A DNA stretch of 64,000 bases from Pseudomonadota bacterium (GTDB taxonomy: Bacteria > Pseudomonadota > Alphaproteobacteria > Rhodobacterales > Rhodobacteraceae), in NCBI GenBank assembly GCA_038533575.1, contig JBCAYL010000001.1:2074226-2138225 (forward strand), given 5' to 3'. The translations under genes were made by a program, and so were the position numbers. A model generated the notes under the pieces. That model was given only the letters and a program-made list of their open reading frames with translations. It ran no database searches and was not told the origin of the DNA. Shown here piece by piece: positions 34,128 to 42,381 of this stretch. Numbering within the stretch: the stretch's first letter is position 1; every line of letters begins with the position of its first letter.

Positions 34128-34750
34128 GCGGAGCAGGATCCAAGAAGCACCTCTCTGAGGCTCCCACGATCCACGACGGCGCGCAGGTCGATGATTGCGA
34201 GCTTGGCGTCTGGACGGAGGTCGGGCGCGGCACCGTCATGAAGTCCTCACAGATGGGCGATTACAGCTATATCACGCAGAACTGCCACGTCGTGTGGACG
34301 ACAATCGGCAAGTTCTGCTCCATCGCCAACAGCACCCGCATCAATCCCGGCAACCACCCCACTTGGCGCGCAGTGCAGCATCATTCCGTCTACCGCGCGG
34401 AGGCCTACGGGCTTGGTGAGGACGACCACGACTTTTTCGCCTGGCGCAAGGACCACTGGGTGACCATCGGCCACGATGTCTGGATCGGCCACGGCGTGAC
34501 CGTTACAGCAGGCGTGACCATCGGCACAGGCGCGGTCATTGGCGCAGGTGCGGTCGTTACCCGCGACGTCGCACCGTACACGGTTGTCGGCGGCGTCCCG
34601 GCCCGCGAGATCAAGCGCCGCTTTTCCGAGGCACAAGCGGAAGCGCTACAGCAGCTTGCCGTCTGGGACTGGCCGCGCGAGACCTACCGTGCTGCGCTGC
34701 CCGACATCCGCGCGCTCGACATCGACGCTTTCATCGAGAAGTATCGCTGA
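34124..34750 (+). CDS. phosphonate-associated hexapeptide acetyltransferase
   Basis: 208 residues from the ATG overlapping the kinase stop (ATGA). The left-handed beta-helix repeats are visible ([40 protein letters not shown]) together with [19 protein letters not shown]. This is the DapH/LpxA-like group often found in phn clusters. The likely reaction is acetyl transfer from acetyl-CoA to an amino group of the imported substrate or an intermediate; the partner is unknown. A related enzyme is encoded at 61025-61642. Confidence 0.85.
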   Translation: MSGAGSKKHLSEAPTIHDGAQVDDCELGVWTEVGRGTVMKSSQMGDYSYITQNCHVVWTTIGKFCSIANSTRINPGNHPTWRAVQHHSVYRAEAYGLGEDDHDFFAWRKDHWVTIGHDVWIGHGVTVTAGVTIGTGAVIGAGAVVTRDVAPYTVVGGVPAREIKRRFSEAQAEALQQLAVWDWPRETYRAALPDIRALDIDAFIEKYR

Positions 34751-34757
34751 GGCGGGG

Positions 34758-35321
34758 ATGGAGCTTCTTCAGCCATCCGCCACTCACCTCCCAACCTATG
34801 TGGACGCCCTGCAGACTGGATGGTCGCCGCGCCCCGCCCGCCCGGAGGCGGCAGAGGAAGAGCTCGCGATGATTGCAGCAGACCCGGAAGGCTTCCTCGC
34901 CTCCCTTGATGACCCGGATGGGGCTGGCCCACCCATCACGACTGCCGATGGGAGCATCGTCCCACGTTTACCGAGCCTACGGCGCTGGATGTGGCAAGAC
35001 GGCTTCTGTGGCAGCATAGAACTGCGCTGGCAGAAAGGCACGGATGCATTGCCAGTCACCTGCGCCGGGCACGTGGGCTATGCGGTGGTCCCCTGGCGGC
35101 GGGGCGAAGGCCACGCAACGGAGGCGTTGCGGGGGCTTAAGCCTCTGGCGCAACGTCGGGGCCTTCGTCGTCTCGCTCTTTCCACGGATCAAGGGAATGT
35201 CGCTTCGCTACGTGTCATTGCGAAGGCGGGGGGCGTCTTCCTTGACTGCGGGCCACGCCATCCGTCCCACGGCGAAGGCGAAGAGATGCGGTTCACACTG
35301 TCGCTCGGTTCCGACTCATGA
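34758..35321 (+). CDS. GNAT-family N-acetyltransferase
   Basis: 187 residues from the ATG at 34758, 7 bp after the previous gene. The acetyl-CoA-binding region VGYAVVPWRRGEGHATEALR is the classic GNAT motif A (Q/RxxGxG/A, here RRGEGHA), followed by LALSTDQGNVASLRVIAKAG. GNAT enzymes acetylate amines; PhnO of E. coli, which acetylates aminoalkylphosphonates, is of this family, but sequence is not diagnostic of PhnO. The stop overlaps the start of the permease gene. Confidence 0.82.
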   Translation: MELLQPSATHLPTYVDALQTGWSPRPARPEAAEEELAMIAADPEGFLASLDDPDGAGPPITTADGSIVPRLPSLRRWMWQDGFCGSIELRWQKGTDALPVTCAGHVGYAVVPWRRGEGHATEALRGLKPLAQRRGLRRLALSTDQGNVASLRVIAKAGGVFLDCGPRHPSHGEGEEMRFTLSLGSDS

Positions 35322-35884
35322 GCGATGTGAAAGCCGACGAGACCTCTTCTTCCGAGCCTCCTACGGGTCGCACGTCGCCTTTCGACAGCTCCTTCATCAT
35401 CCTCCTCGTCGTCGCGACGGGCGCAAGCGCGGGCGTGGCCTTCACCGAAGGTCCGGGCCGTGTGGCGGAGATTGCGGCGTCCTATCTTGGCTTCCTCGCG
35501 CTGCTCAGCCCTAAGATCCTCTGCGGCTTCTTCATCGCCGCCTCCGTCTCTATCCTCGTGCCCCGCGAAATGCTGACCCGCTGGATCGGCGCAGGGAGCG
35601 GAGCGCGGGGGCTGCTCATCGCCTGTCTCGCGGGCGCGCTTGTCCCCGGTGGGCCCTCCATGATCTTCCCGCTCGCTGCGGGCTTCCGCGCGGCGGGGGC
35701 GAGCCTCGCCGTTCTCATCACCTTCGTCACCGCATGGAGCCTCTACGGCATCAACCGCACCGTCATCTGGGAGATGTCGTTTCTCCACATCGACTTCGTC
35801 CTACTCCGGGTGCTCATCTGCCTGCCGTTGCCGCTTCTGGCGGGCTGGTTCGTGGCCCAGGTCATGCGACAGGTGACGCGATGA
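35318..35884 (+). CDS. half-size permease A (YraQ/ArsP-like)
   Basis: 188 residues with five or so predicted helices, including FIILLVVATGASAGVAF and ILCGFFIAASVSILVP. The motif GALVPGGPSMIFPLAAGFRA resembles the conserved P-G-G/C loop of YraQ/ArsP (DUF318) permeases, which normally have two such halves in one 300-350-residue chain. This gene and the next each code for only one half. Start and stop both overlap neighbours, so they are made together, probably as a heterodimer. Transport substrate unknown. Confidence 0.7.
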   Translation: MSDVKADETSSSEPPTGRTSPFDSSFIILLVVATGASAGVAFTEGPGRVAEIAASYLGFLALLSPKILCGFFIAASVSILVPREMLTRWIGAGSGARGLLIACLAGALVPGGPSMIFPLAAGFRAAGASLAVLITFVTAWSLYGINRTVIWEMSFLHIDFVLLRVLICLPLPLLAGWFVAQVMRQVTR

Positions 35885-36363
35885 ATATCATCATCGGCAC
35901 GGTGGTCCTGATGGCGCTGGCGGCTTGGGTGTGGCAGCGACTGGCCACGCCAGGCAATCGCGAGGCGGCGCTCGCAGGCACGCGGCGGATGGTCCTGATG
36001 AACACGCCCCGCCTGATCGTGGCCCTCATCAGCGCGGGCCTCTTCGCGGAGCTTTTGCCGGAAGAAGTGGTGCGCACCTATCTGGGCGACACCTCGGGCG
36101 TGACCGGCGTCCTGCTCGGCGCGGGTCTGGGCGTTCTGACGCCGGGAGGTGCGTTCGTCAGCTTCGCGCTGGCCGCCGGGGCGTCACAGGCTGGCGCCTC
36201 CACCGCTGTCCTCGTTGCCTACATTACCGCCTGGGCGCTCTTCGGCCTAACCAAGCTCATCGCCGAAGAACTCGCCTTTCTCGGCGCACGCTTCATAGCC
36301 GTCCGCGTGGCCTTGACGTTTCCCTTGCCGCTCATCGCCGGCGGTGTGGCGTTGGCGGTTTAA
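35881..36363 (+). CDS. half-size permease B (YraQ/ArsP-like)
   Basis: 160 residues from the ATG overlapping the previous stop codon. Predicted helices include IIIGTVVLMALAAWVWQRL and ASTAVLVAYITAWALFGLTK. It carries a matching loop LGVLTPGGAFVSFALAAGAS, the second half-repeat of the YraQ/ArsP-like fold. Last gene of cluster A; its TAA stop overlaps the stop of the convergent kinase gene of cluster B. With permease A it probably forms one complete transporter, perhaps to export a product of the pathway. Confidence 0.7.
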   Translation: MNIIIGTVVLMALAAWVWQRLATPGNREAALAGTRRMVLMNTPRLIVALISAGLFAELLPEEVVRTYLGDTSGVTGVLLGAGLGVLTPGGAFVSFALAAGASQAGASTAVLVAYITAWALFGLTKLIAEELAFLGARFIAVRVALTFPLPLIAGGVALAV

Positions 36364-36884
36364 GGCGGCCCGAACACGTCCTCGATCTGCGTAACCCGTG
36401 TTTCGAGCGACGCAGGCGGCAACGTGATCGCGTCGACATCTAGCTCTTTCAAAGCCGCCACGAGGCGCTGGTATTCCGCAACTGCCTCTGCAAAGCCCTT
36501 GTTGCGCCCGGCAGCCCGCGCGAACCACGGCGCGTGGGGCGGAACAAGCACCACTCGGCGCGCATAGGGGAAAGTCGGCCCGAGGGTCCACTCCAAAGGA
36601 ACCCCTGCAACATGCCTTAGCCCCACCGCGGCGTCGAAGATGCCCCTATCGAAGAAGGTGCGCGAACCCGCGGCGCGGGCGAGGTCCTTCCGTGCCAGCG
36701 CGGCGGCCTCTGTTAGGAAAGCCGCCATATCTACCCACGGCAGGGCTGTCCCGCCCTTGGCCTCTTGCGCATCGACGATACGCTGGCCGGGCTCGGGAAC
36801 AGTGGCGTAGCCCCGCGCGGCCAACGCGCGCAAAAGCGTGGATTTGCCCCCGCCGGAGCAGCCGGTGATGAGAACGCGTTTCAG
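36360..36884 (-). CDS. AAA/thymidylate-kinase-like P-loop protein with apparent CTG start
   Basis: The protein clearly includes a Walker A motif, ITGCSGGGKSTLLRAL, but no ATG, GTG or TTG lies upstream of it in frame before a TGA stop at 36888-36890. The only candidate is CTG at 36882-36884 (LKRVLITGCSGGG), giving 174 residues. An ATG at 36831-36833 would remove the P-loop. The C-terminal part (FFDRGIFDAAVGLRHVAGVP, RVVLVPPHAPWFARAAGRNK) resembles AAA_28-type kinases. It follows a methyltransferase gene by 3 bp, so translation may be coupled. Small-molecule kinase function in cluster B is inferred. Confidence 0.7.
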   Translation of the reverse strand: MKRVLITGCSGGGKSTLLRALAARGYATVPEPGQRIVDAQEAKGGTALPWVDMAAFLTEAAALARKDLARAAGSRTFFDRGIFDAAVGLRHVAGVPLEWTLGPTFPYARRVVLVPPHAPWFARAAGRNKGFAEAVAEYQRLVAALKELDVDAITLPPASLETRVTQIEDVFGPP

Positions 36885-36887
36885 AGA

Positions 36888-37670
36888 TCAGCCCTTGAGG
36901 CGCGCGATGGTAAGCTCGGTCTTGACCCTGTACTCTAGCTGCCTGTCAGGTCCGGCATTGGGCGCAAGAAGTGCTACGAGGTCCGCATCGAAGGCCGCTA
37001 TCCGGTCGCCGAGGCGCGCAGGCGTAAAGCTCGCGCGGGAATTCTGGCAGGCGATGAAGCTGCGGATGCTCTGGCGCACCGGATCGGAGAGGAACGTCTC
37101 TTTGCCCAAAACCTCCACATGTTCCTGATACAGGGTGCGAGGCGCGGCCCATTCACGGGCACCCAGCGCTTGGCCCGTCGCTTCTGGCACCCATCGCGCG
37201 AGGAACCGTTCCCAATCCGCTGCCCAAGGCGGCGCATGGGGGGTGTCTCCGGCGAGAATACCGATCACGTGCTCTGGACCGAGGCGCGGCTTGAGGGCGC
37301 TGAACAGTCGCGCGGGGTCCATCCAATGGATGCTCGAAGCGAAGGTCACCACGTCGAACTTGCCCGTCAGATCGGCCTCTTCGGCAGTGGCGTGTAGCCA
37401 GCGGAGATTGTTCGCTGCTCCGCCCGGCAGGCTGCGACCGAGGGCGATCATTGCGGCGGACGGATCGACGGCCACGACTTCCTCGAAATGCGGCGCCAGT
37501 GTCCGTGCCACCTTACCTTCGCCGCAGCCTAGATCGAGGAGCCGCCGCCGCGCTGGAGCGACCTCGAGAATCCGCCCATAGGCTGCGGCGGCGTAGGGCG
37601 GGCGATGGACGTAAAGCTCGGCCACCTCGGCATCGTCGAAGGCCGCGCCTGTTGGAGCCGTCGCAGCCAC
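36888..37670 (-). CDS. class I SAM-dependent methyltransferase
   Basis: 260 residues. The SAM-binding motif I is RRRLLDLGCGEGKVARTLA, followed by VVAVDPSAAMIALGRS (motif II acid) and KFDVVTFASSIHWMDPARLF. The fold is a Rossmann-type methyltransferase of the UbiE/Tam-like group. Substrate unknown; position in cluster B between a TIM-barrel protein and a kinase suggests a small molecule of that pathway. It starts directly at the stop of the upstream gene (adjacent coordinates, 37671). Confidence 0.82.
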   Translation of the reverse strand: MAATAPTGAAFDDAEVAELYVHRPPYAAAAYGRILEVAPARRRLLDLGCGEGKVARTLAPHFEEVVAVDPSAAMIALGRSLPGGAANNLRWLHATAEEADLTGKFDVVTFASSIHWMDPARLFSALKPRLGPEHVIGILAGDTPHAPPWAADWERFLARWVPEATGQALGAREWAAPRTLYQEHVEVLGKETFLSDPVRQSIRSFIACQNSRASFTPARLGDRIAAFDADLVALLAPNAGPDRQLEYRVKTELTIARLKG

Positions 37671-38486
37671 CTATTCCACCAGCCCGAGCGATTTCAGGTA
37701 CTGGAAGCCTGCTTGAATGTCCGCCTTGCGGCGCAGCTCCAGCACGAGATGCGGCTCGGACCCACACTCCGACAACGCGCGAAAGACCTCCTGCCAGTGG
37801 ATCTCCCCTTCGCCGGGGGCCCAGTGGCGGTCCGCGTGGCCGTCGAGGTCCTGGAGATGGACGTGGCGAAGCTGATCGCCTGCGTCGCGCACGAAGTAGT
37901 CCACCGGCGGTGCGCCGGACATGCGCCGCGCGAGGTGAGCGTGGCCGGTGTCGATGGAGAGCGCGATGGCGTCGCTGTCGAAGCTGTCCACCATGGCACG
38001 CCGCGACGCTGGGTCGACGTCGAAAATGTTCTCGATGACGAGGGTAATGCCCTTTTCCTCGGCGGCCTTCACGACCGGGGTCATGATGGCGTGGACGCGG
38101 GACAACACGCTTTCCGCGTAACCATCGTAGTTGTGGATGTTCCACGCGTACCAGCGCGTGTAGGGCGAATGCATCACCATCTGGCGCGCACCCACGCGGT
38201 CGGCGGCTTCGAGCGCCTTCAGAAACTTCGCGGTGATGAGCGGCTGCAATTCCGGGTCCTTGTTGTCCATATCGAGCCCCTCGAAGGGGCCATGCATGCC
38301 GATGCGGCCCTTGAAGCCATCGAGCGCCGTCTTGGCCGCTGCCACACGGTCCTCGAGTTCGGTTGTCAGGCCGCGATGGCTGCTGAAGCCTTGAAGTTCT
38401 AGGTCGCGGTCGGCGTCGAAGAGCCAATCGCGATGGGCGGCGATCTCGTCAGGCGCGAGGCAGGCGCCGATCTTAAGCGGGGTCAT
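37671..38486 (-). CDS. TIM-barrel sugar-phosphate isomerase/epimerase-like protein
   Basis: 271 residues of the AP-endonuclease-2-like TIM-barrel family. Typical metal-site segments are seen: MVMHSPYTRWYAWN, ITLVIENIFDVDP (glutamate), IALSIDTGHAHLARR (aspartate and histidine), RHVHLQDLDGHADRHW and HLVLELRR. Likely metal-dependent isomerase or epimerase on a sugar or sugar-phosphate. The context with PhnM-like amidohydrolase and phnDCE suggests processing of a ribose-phosphonate or similar. Overlaps the MFS gene by 14 bp. Confidence 0.82.
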   Translation of the reverse strand: MTPLKIGACLAPDEIAAHRDWLFDADRDLELQGFSSHRGLTTELEDRVAAAKTALDGFKGRIGMHGPFEGLDMDNKDPELQPLITAKFLKALEAADRVGARQMVMHSPYTRWYAWNIHNYDGYAESVLSRVHAIMTPVVKAAEEKGITLVIENIFDVDPASRRAMVDSFDSDAIALSIDTGHAHLARRMSGAPPVDYFVRDAGDQLRHVHLQDLDGHADRHWAPGEGEIHWQEVFRALSECGSEPHLVLELRRKADIQAGFQYLKSLGLVE

Positions 38487-39681
38487 GGAGGGGCTCCTTG
38501 GTGAGTTTGCGGGCGTCGGGGATGAAGAGGCTGGCAGCGACGGCGATGCTCAGGATCGCGGCCATGGCCGCGAAGCTGACCCAACCACCGAAGCTCTGCG
38601 TGAGCCAGGCGAAGGCGAAGGGCGCCGAGGCATTTGCGGCCATGGAGGCCGTGTTGATCCAGCCCAGCCGCGCGCCGTAGCCCTTGGCCCCGAAAAGCGC
38701 GAGCGGCAGCGTGCCGCGGGCGATCGTCTTGATGCCGTCGCCCATGCCGTAGAGCGCGGCAGCGATCAGGATGCCGGGCACCGTGAAGCCCGCAGCGAGG
38801 ATTGTAAGAAATCCTGCGAGCATGAGGCCGAGTGCCAGCCAGTAGGTATTGAGCGGGTAAAGGTTGCGGCTGATGAAGAGTTCGAGGAAGCGGCCTACCG
38901 TCTTGAAGGGTCCGATGACCGCCCCCGCGAGCGCCGCCATCGCCGCGCTGTGGCCGAGGTCTTGGACGTTGGTGACCCAGAGCGTCATGACGGCGCCCAT
39001 GAGGTAGCCCGAGAAGATGAAGGAGGCGACCATCCATGCCATTCCTCGCCTGCGTGCGAGGCCGCTGAGTTCGGGCCAATCGCCGCTGGAACCGCCGGGC
39101 TTGGTCAGATCGCGTTCGGGTCCCGCGAGGCACATCCAGTGCAGCGGGGCGCAGATCGCGAGATAGGCCGCGCCAAGGATCATCCATGCGGAGCGCCAGT
39201 CCACGGCTTCATAAAGCGCCAGCGTCAGCGGCCAGAAGATGGTCGAGGCCACGCCGCCGAAGAGCGTGATGATCGTGATGGAGCGCTGCGGTGACACGGA
39301 GAGGTCGAGCCGCGCGACGGAGGCGAAAGCGACGGAGTAAAGGACGAACATCGCCGCCGCTTCCAGCACGAGGATCGCGGCGAAAAGGCTCGTCTGGCCT
39401 TCCACGAAGCCGATGCTCATGGTTGCGAGGCCCGCGACTGCTGCCCCCAAGGTCATCACGTAGCGCCCGCCGAAGCGGTCCACGAGCATCCCCGCGACGG
39501 GCGACAGGAAGCCGCCGAGGAAGAGCGCGAGGGACAGGACGCCGAAGATACCCGCGAGCGTCAGGCCAAGCGGCGCGGCCATCTCCGGCAAAAGGATGGC
39601 ATAGGCGTAGTAGAGCACGCCGTAGCCCATGATCTGGGAGATGCCGAGACCCATGGCGGGCAGGTGGTCTCGTCGGATCAC
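38473..39681 (-). CDS. MFS transporter
   Basis: 402 residues from the GTG at 39679-39681 that overlaps the stop of the PhnM-like gene (GTGA). Twelve hydrophobic segments; first helix around GISQIMGYGVLYYAYAILLP and the MFS loop motif VDRFGGRYVMTLGAAVAGLA after helix 2. The longer frame upstream is within the PhnM-like gene and is Arg-rich and non-membrane, so it is not used. Probably moves a substrate or a product of cluster B across the inner membrane. Confidence 0.85.
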   Translation of the reverse strand: MIRRDHLPAMGLGISQIMGYGVLYYAYAILLPEMAAPLGLTLAGIFGVLSLALFLGGFLSPVAGMLVDRFGGRYVMTLGAAVAGLATMSIGFVEGQTSLFAAILVLEAAAMFVLYSVAFASVARLDLSVSPQRSITIITLFGGVASTIFWPLTLALYEAVDWRSAWMILGAAYLAICAPLHWMCLAGPERDLTKPGGSSGDWPELSGLARRRGMAWMVASFIFSGYLMGAVMTLWVTNVQDLGHSAAMAALAGAVIGPFKTVGRFLELFISRNLYPLNTYWLALGLMLAGFLTILAAGFTVPGILIAAALYGMGDGIKTIARGTLPLALFGAKGYGARLGWINTASMAANASAPFAFAWLTQSFGGWVSFAAMAAILSIAVAASLFIPDARKLTKEPLHDPA

Positions 39682-40889
39682 CCCGCTGCTCGCGCGCGGT
39701 AGGCGCAGCGCCCGGAGACCCAGGTGCCTTGGATGGCGGGCGAGCCTTCTTCGGGCCAATCGACCAGCACGAGATCGGCGCGCTTGCCCTCCGCAATCTC
39801 GCCTCGGTCGCTCAGCCCCATGGCGCGAGCTGGACCGGCGGAGATGAGAGACCACAGCGTCAGCCGATCCGCGCGCTTCTCCCGGTCGAGCCTGTCCACG
39901 GCGGCGAGCATGGCGGGGTAGTAGTAATCCGACGCCAGCAGGTCGCAGAAGCCCGCCTCCACCATGTCCGCGGCGCCAAGCGAGCCGATATGGCTGCCCC
40001 CACGTACGGCATTGGGCGAGCCAAAGATGATCAGGTCACCGCGCGAACGTGCCTCTTCGACGGGACCCATTGTCATGGGAAACTCGGACGTTGTTGCGCC
40101 GAGGTCGTGGTAGAAGGCCCGCGTCTCAGCCTGCGTATCATCATGGCTCAGCATCGGGACGGCCTTAGCGCGGGCTTTGGCGGCCACCTCACGCATCTTC
40201 GCTACCACCTCCGGCCGCCGCTCCCAGACGCGGTGCACCAGCGCCTTGTGGTCTTCGTAATCAAGGCCGGAGCGCTCGGTGTGCTTGCGGTAGCGTTTCT
40301 CGAACAGCGCGGCGTCGTCGAGCGCCATTGGGATGAAATCCGGGCTGTGCTCGAAAGGGCGGTCCTGGATGCCCGTCTCTGCGCTGCGCATGGCCATGGA
40401 GAGGTGATCGTTGAAGGCGAGCGAGAGCGTCAGCTCTGCCTCCATCGCCCAGTCGAGCGTGTCGAGGGCCTCGAAAGCGAAGGTCTCCCAGCGTAGCTGC
40501 ACGCGGTTTTCGACCGTTAAACGGGGTTGCAAGGCCCGGATCGCCTCCATCATCGCGCGGCCGCGCTCCACGCTGCGCAGGCCGGGCTCGTAGCTGAGCG
40601 TGACCGAGTGATACGTGGTGGCGATCCCGTTGGCGGCGAGCTGACGGTCGGTTTCGAGCACTGCCGTCTCCAGCGGGAAGAACACGCCGGGGCGGGGCAT
40701 GACCTGTCGCTCGAAGGCGTCGCCATGGACGTCGATCAGCGCGGGGGCGAGGACCTTGCCGCGCGCTTCGATCTCCGCGCCACGCACCGAGCCGCCAATT
40801 TCGACGATAGCGTCGCCTTCGATAGTGACGCTCGTCTCCACAATCTCGCCGGACAGATAGACTTGAGCGCCGACGAAAGTCTGCATCAT
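39678..40889 (-). CDS. PhnM-like amidohydrolase (cluster B)
   Basis: 403 residues (or 402 from the second of two adjacent ATGs). Amidohydrolase blocks parallel PhnM: ALIDVHGDAFERQVMPRPG (H55, D57), VPMLSHDDTQAETRAF, SEFPMTMGPVEEARS, GSPNAVRGGSHIGSL and LLASDYYYPAML. It differs from both other PhnM copies in this window, lacking the MDHTPGQ block, where it reads AFNDHLSMAMRSAET. Likely hydrolyses a phosphate or phosphonate ester in cluster B. Its start overlaps the upstream methyltransferase stop. Confidence 0.85.
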   Translation of the reverse strand: MMQTFVGAQVYLSGEIVETSVTIEGDAIVEIGGSVRGAEIEARGKVLAPALIDVHGDAFERQVMPRPGVFFPLETAVLETDRQLAANGIATTYHSVTLSYEPGLRSVERGRAMMEAIRALQPRLTVENRVQLRWETFAFEALDTLDWAMEAELTLSLAFNDHLSMAMRSAETGIQDRPFEHSPDFIPMALDDAALFEKRYRKHTERSGLDYEDHKALVHRVWERRPEVVAKMREVAAKARAKAVPMLSHDDTQAETRAFYHDLGATTSEFPMTMGPVEEARSRGDLIIFGSPNAVRGGSHIGSLGAADMVEAGFCDLLASDYYYPAMLAAVDRLDREKRADRLTLWSLISAGPARAMGLSDRGEIAEGKRADLVLVDWPEEGSPAIQGTWVSGRCAYRARAAG

Positions 40890-41539
40890 GCCTGGCGTTC
40901 CAGGATCAGATGCCAGTGCCAGGAGCCGGGCCGCTCATGCTCGCGGTCTTCCATCCAGAGCACCTCGAAGCCCTGGAAAAGCGCCAGCATCTCCACCGCG
41001 CCGCAATAATAGTGCGGATGGCGTTTATCGGTCATGTCTTCGTCGAATATCCACGTATTTCGGCTGATCTCCTGCGGGCCGTTCAGCTTTTCGCGGTCCA
41101 CCCAGAGACGCCGCTTGGAGAGCATGGTGAGCATGAATGTCCCGCCCGGCTTCAGCACGCGGCGGACCTCGGAGATCGTGTTCAGAAGCACCGTCTCATC
41201 GCCGTGATAGATCACGTTCCAGCTAAGTACGTGGTCAAAGGCGGCATCCTCGAACGGTAGCGCATCCATGCGGCCCGGCACACAGACGACGCCCGCGCCG
41301 GCCTCCTCTATCTCCGCCAGACCTTCAGGCGCGGCATCGAGCGCGGTGACGGCAAAGCCGGCCTTCTGGAGGGACAGCGCATGACGCCCCACGCCCGCGC
41401 CGAGGTCGAGGATCGTGACCCCTGGCGCCAGCGTTTCCGTCCAGCGTTTCACGTCAGGCTCGGGCGTCAGCCATTTCGATCCGGCCTCGATCCTGTCCCA
41501 GATGGTGCTCCAGTGCTCATGCGCAGTGTCCGTCTTCAC
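40886..41539 (-). CDS. class I SAM-dependent methyltransferase (cluster B)
   Basis: 217 residues. SAM motifs: VTILDLGAGVGRHALSLQKA, ALDAAPEGLAEIEEAGAGV, LPFEDAAFDHVLSWNVIYHG and EVRRVLKPGGTFMLTMLSK. The C-terminal half has HPHYYCGAVEMLALFQGFEV and ERPGSWHWHLILER, with several histidines and aromatics. It overlaps phnE and the PhnM-like gene by 4 bp each, so is tightly bound to cluster B. Substrate unknown. Confidence 0.85.
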   Translation of the reverse strand: MKTDTAHEHWSTIWDRIEAGSKWLTPEPDVKRWTETLAPGVTILDLGAGVGRHALSLQKAGFAVTALDAAPEGLAEIEEAGAGVVCVPGRMDALPFEDAAFDHVLSWNVIYHGDETVLLNTISEVRRVLKPGGTFMLTMLSKRRLWVDREKLNGPQEISRNTWIFDEDMTDKRHPHYYCGAVEMLALFQGFEVLWMEDREHERPGSWHWHLILERQA

Positions 41540-42381
41540 CGTTGTTCTCCAATGATTTTCGTGCGGGCCCAGCCCGAGAGGTGTTCGATGGCGATGACGA
41601 CAATGGCGATCATTAGGATCACGGTCATCGCTGTGGGATAGTCGAAGAGGTCGAAGCCGACCTTGAGCTCGATCCCAATCCCGCCCGCGCCCACGAGGCC
41701 GAGGATCGTGGACGACCGCACCGCCTTTTCGAGCGCGTAGAGCGAGGTGGAGATGAAGGCGGGCATGGCCGCCGGAATGGTGGCGCAGGCCACGACGTCG
41801 AGCTTGCGCGCGCCGGTGGCCTCGAGGCTCTCGGCGGGGCCTTTGTCGGCGGCTTCCATGTCGTCAGCGAAGAAGCGACCGCAAAAGCCAATCGTGTCGA
41901 TGGCGATGGCGAGCATCCCCGCGAAGGGGCCGAGGCCCACGGCGACGACGAACACGAGCGCCCAGGCGATGTCGGGCACGGCCCGGATGAAGCCCAGGAT
42001 CGTGCGCGTGATCTGGTTGACCCAGCGCGGCGCGATGAGGTTACGGGCCGCCAGAAGCGCGATCGGGACAGAGACGATGACGCCGATGACGGCCCCGGCG
42101 AGGGCGATTTGAAGCGTCTCGAGCATCTTCCAGCCGAGCCGCTCGAGGACCTGCGGCTCCAGGTTCGGCGGGAAGGCACGGTCGATGAAATCCGCAAAGC
42201 GCGGGGGGGAGGAGATGACTTTCTCGAGGGAGAAGCCGGCCCCGGCGAAGGACCACAAGATGATGATGACGGCTGCCGCGTAGCCCAGGAAGGCGAGCGC
42301 TGGGGGCCTATCATACCGAGCGGGAGGGACAGGGCCCGGATCACGTCCGGGGCGGGTGTCGCCCGCGGAAAGGTCAGTCAT
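41536..42381 (-). CDS. phnE: phosphonate-type ABC transporter permease PhnE (cluster B)
   Basis: 281 residues from the ATG at 42379-42381 (MTDLSAGD), which overlaps phnC by 8 bp and has a GGGGGC ribosome site; a start 39 bp upstream lies deep in phnC. Permease core: QIALAGAVIGVIVSVPIALL, ALVFVVAVGLGPFAGMLAIA, ESLEATGARKLDVVACATIP (coupling loop) and KAVRSSTILGLVGAGGIGIE. Only one permease gene is present here, so a homodimeric channel is expected, unlike clusters A and D. Confidence 0.9.
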   Translation of the reverse strand: MTDLSAGDTRPGRDPGPVPPARYDRPPALAFLGYAAAVIIILWSFAGAGFSLEKVISSPPRFADFIDRAFPPNLEPQVLERLGWKMLETLQIALAGAVIGVIVSVPIALLAARNLIAPRWVNQITRTILGFIRAVPDIAWALVFVVAVGLGPFAGMLAIAIDTIGFCGRFFADDMEAADKGPAESLEATGARKLDVVACATIPAAMPAFISTSLYALEKAVRSSTILGLVGAGGIGIELKVGFDLFDYPTAMTVILMIAIVVIAIEHLSGWARTKIIGEQR

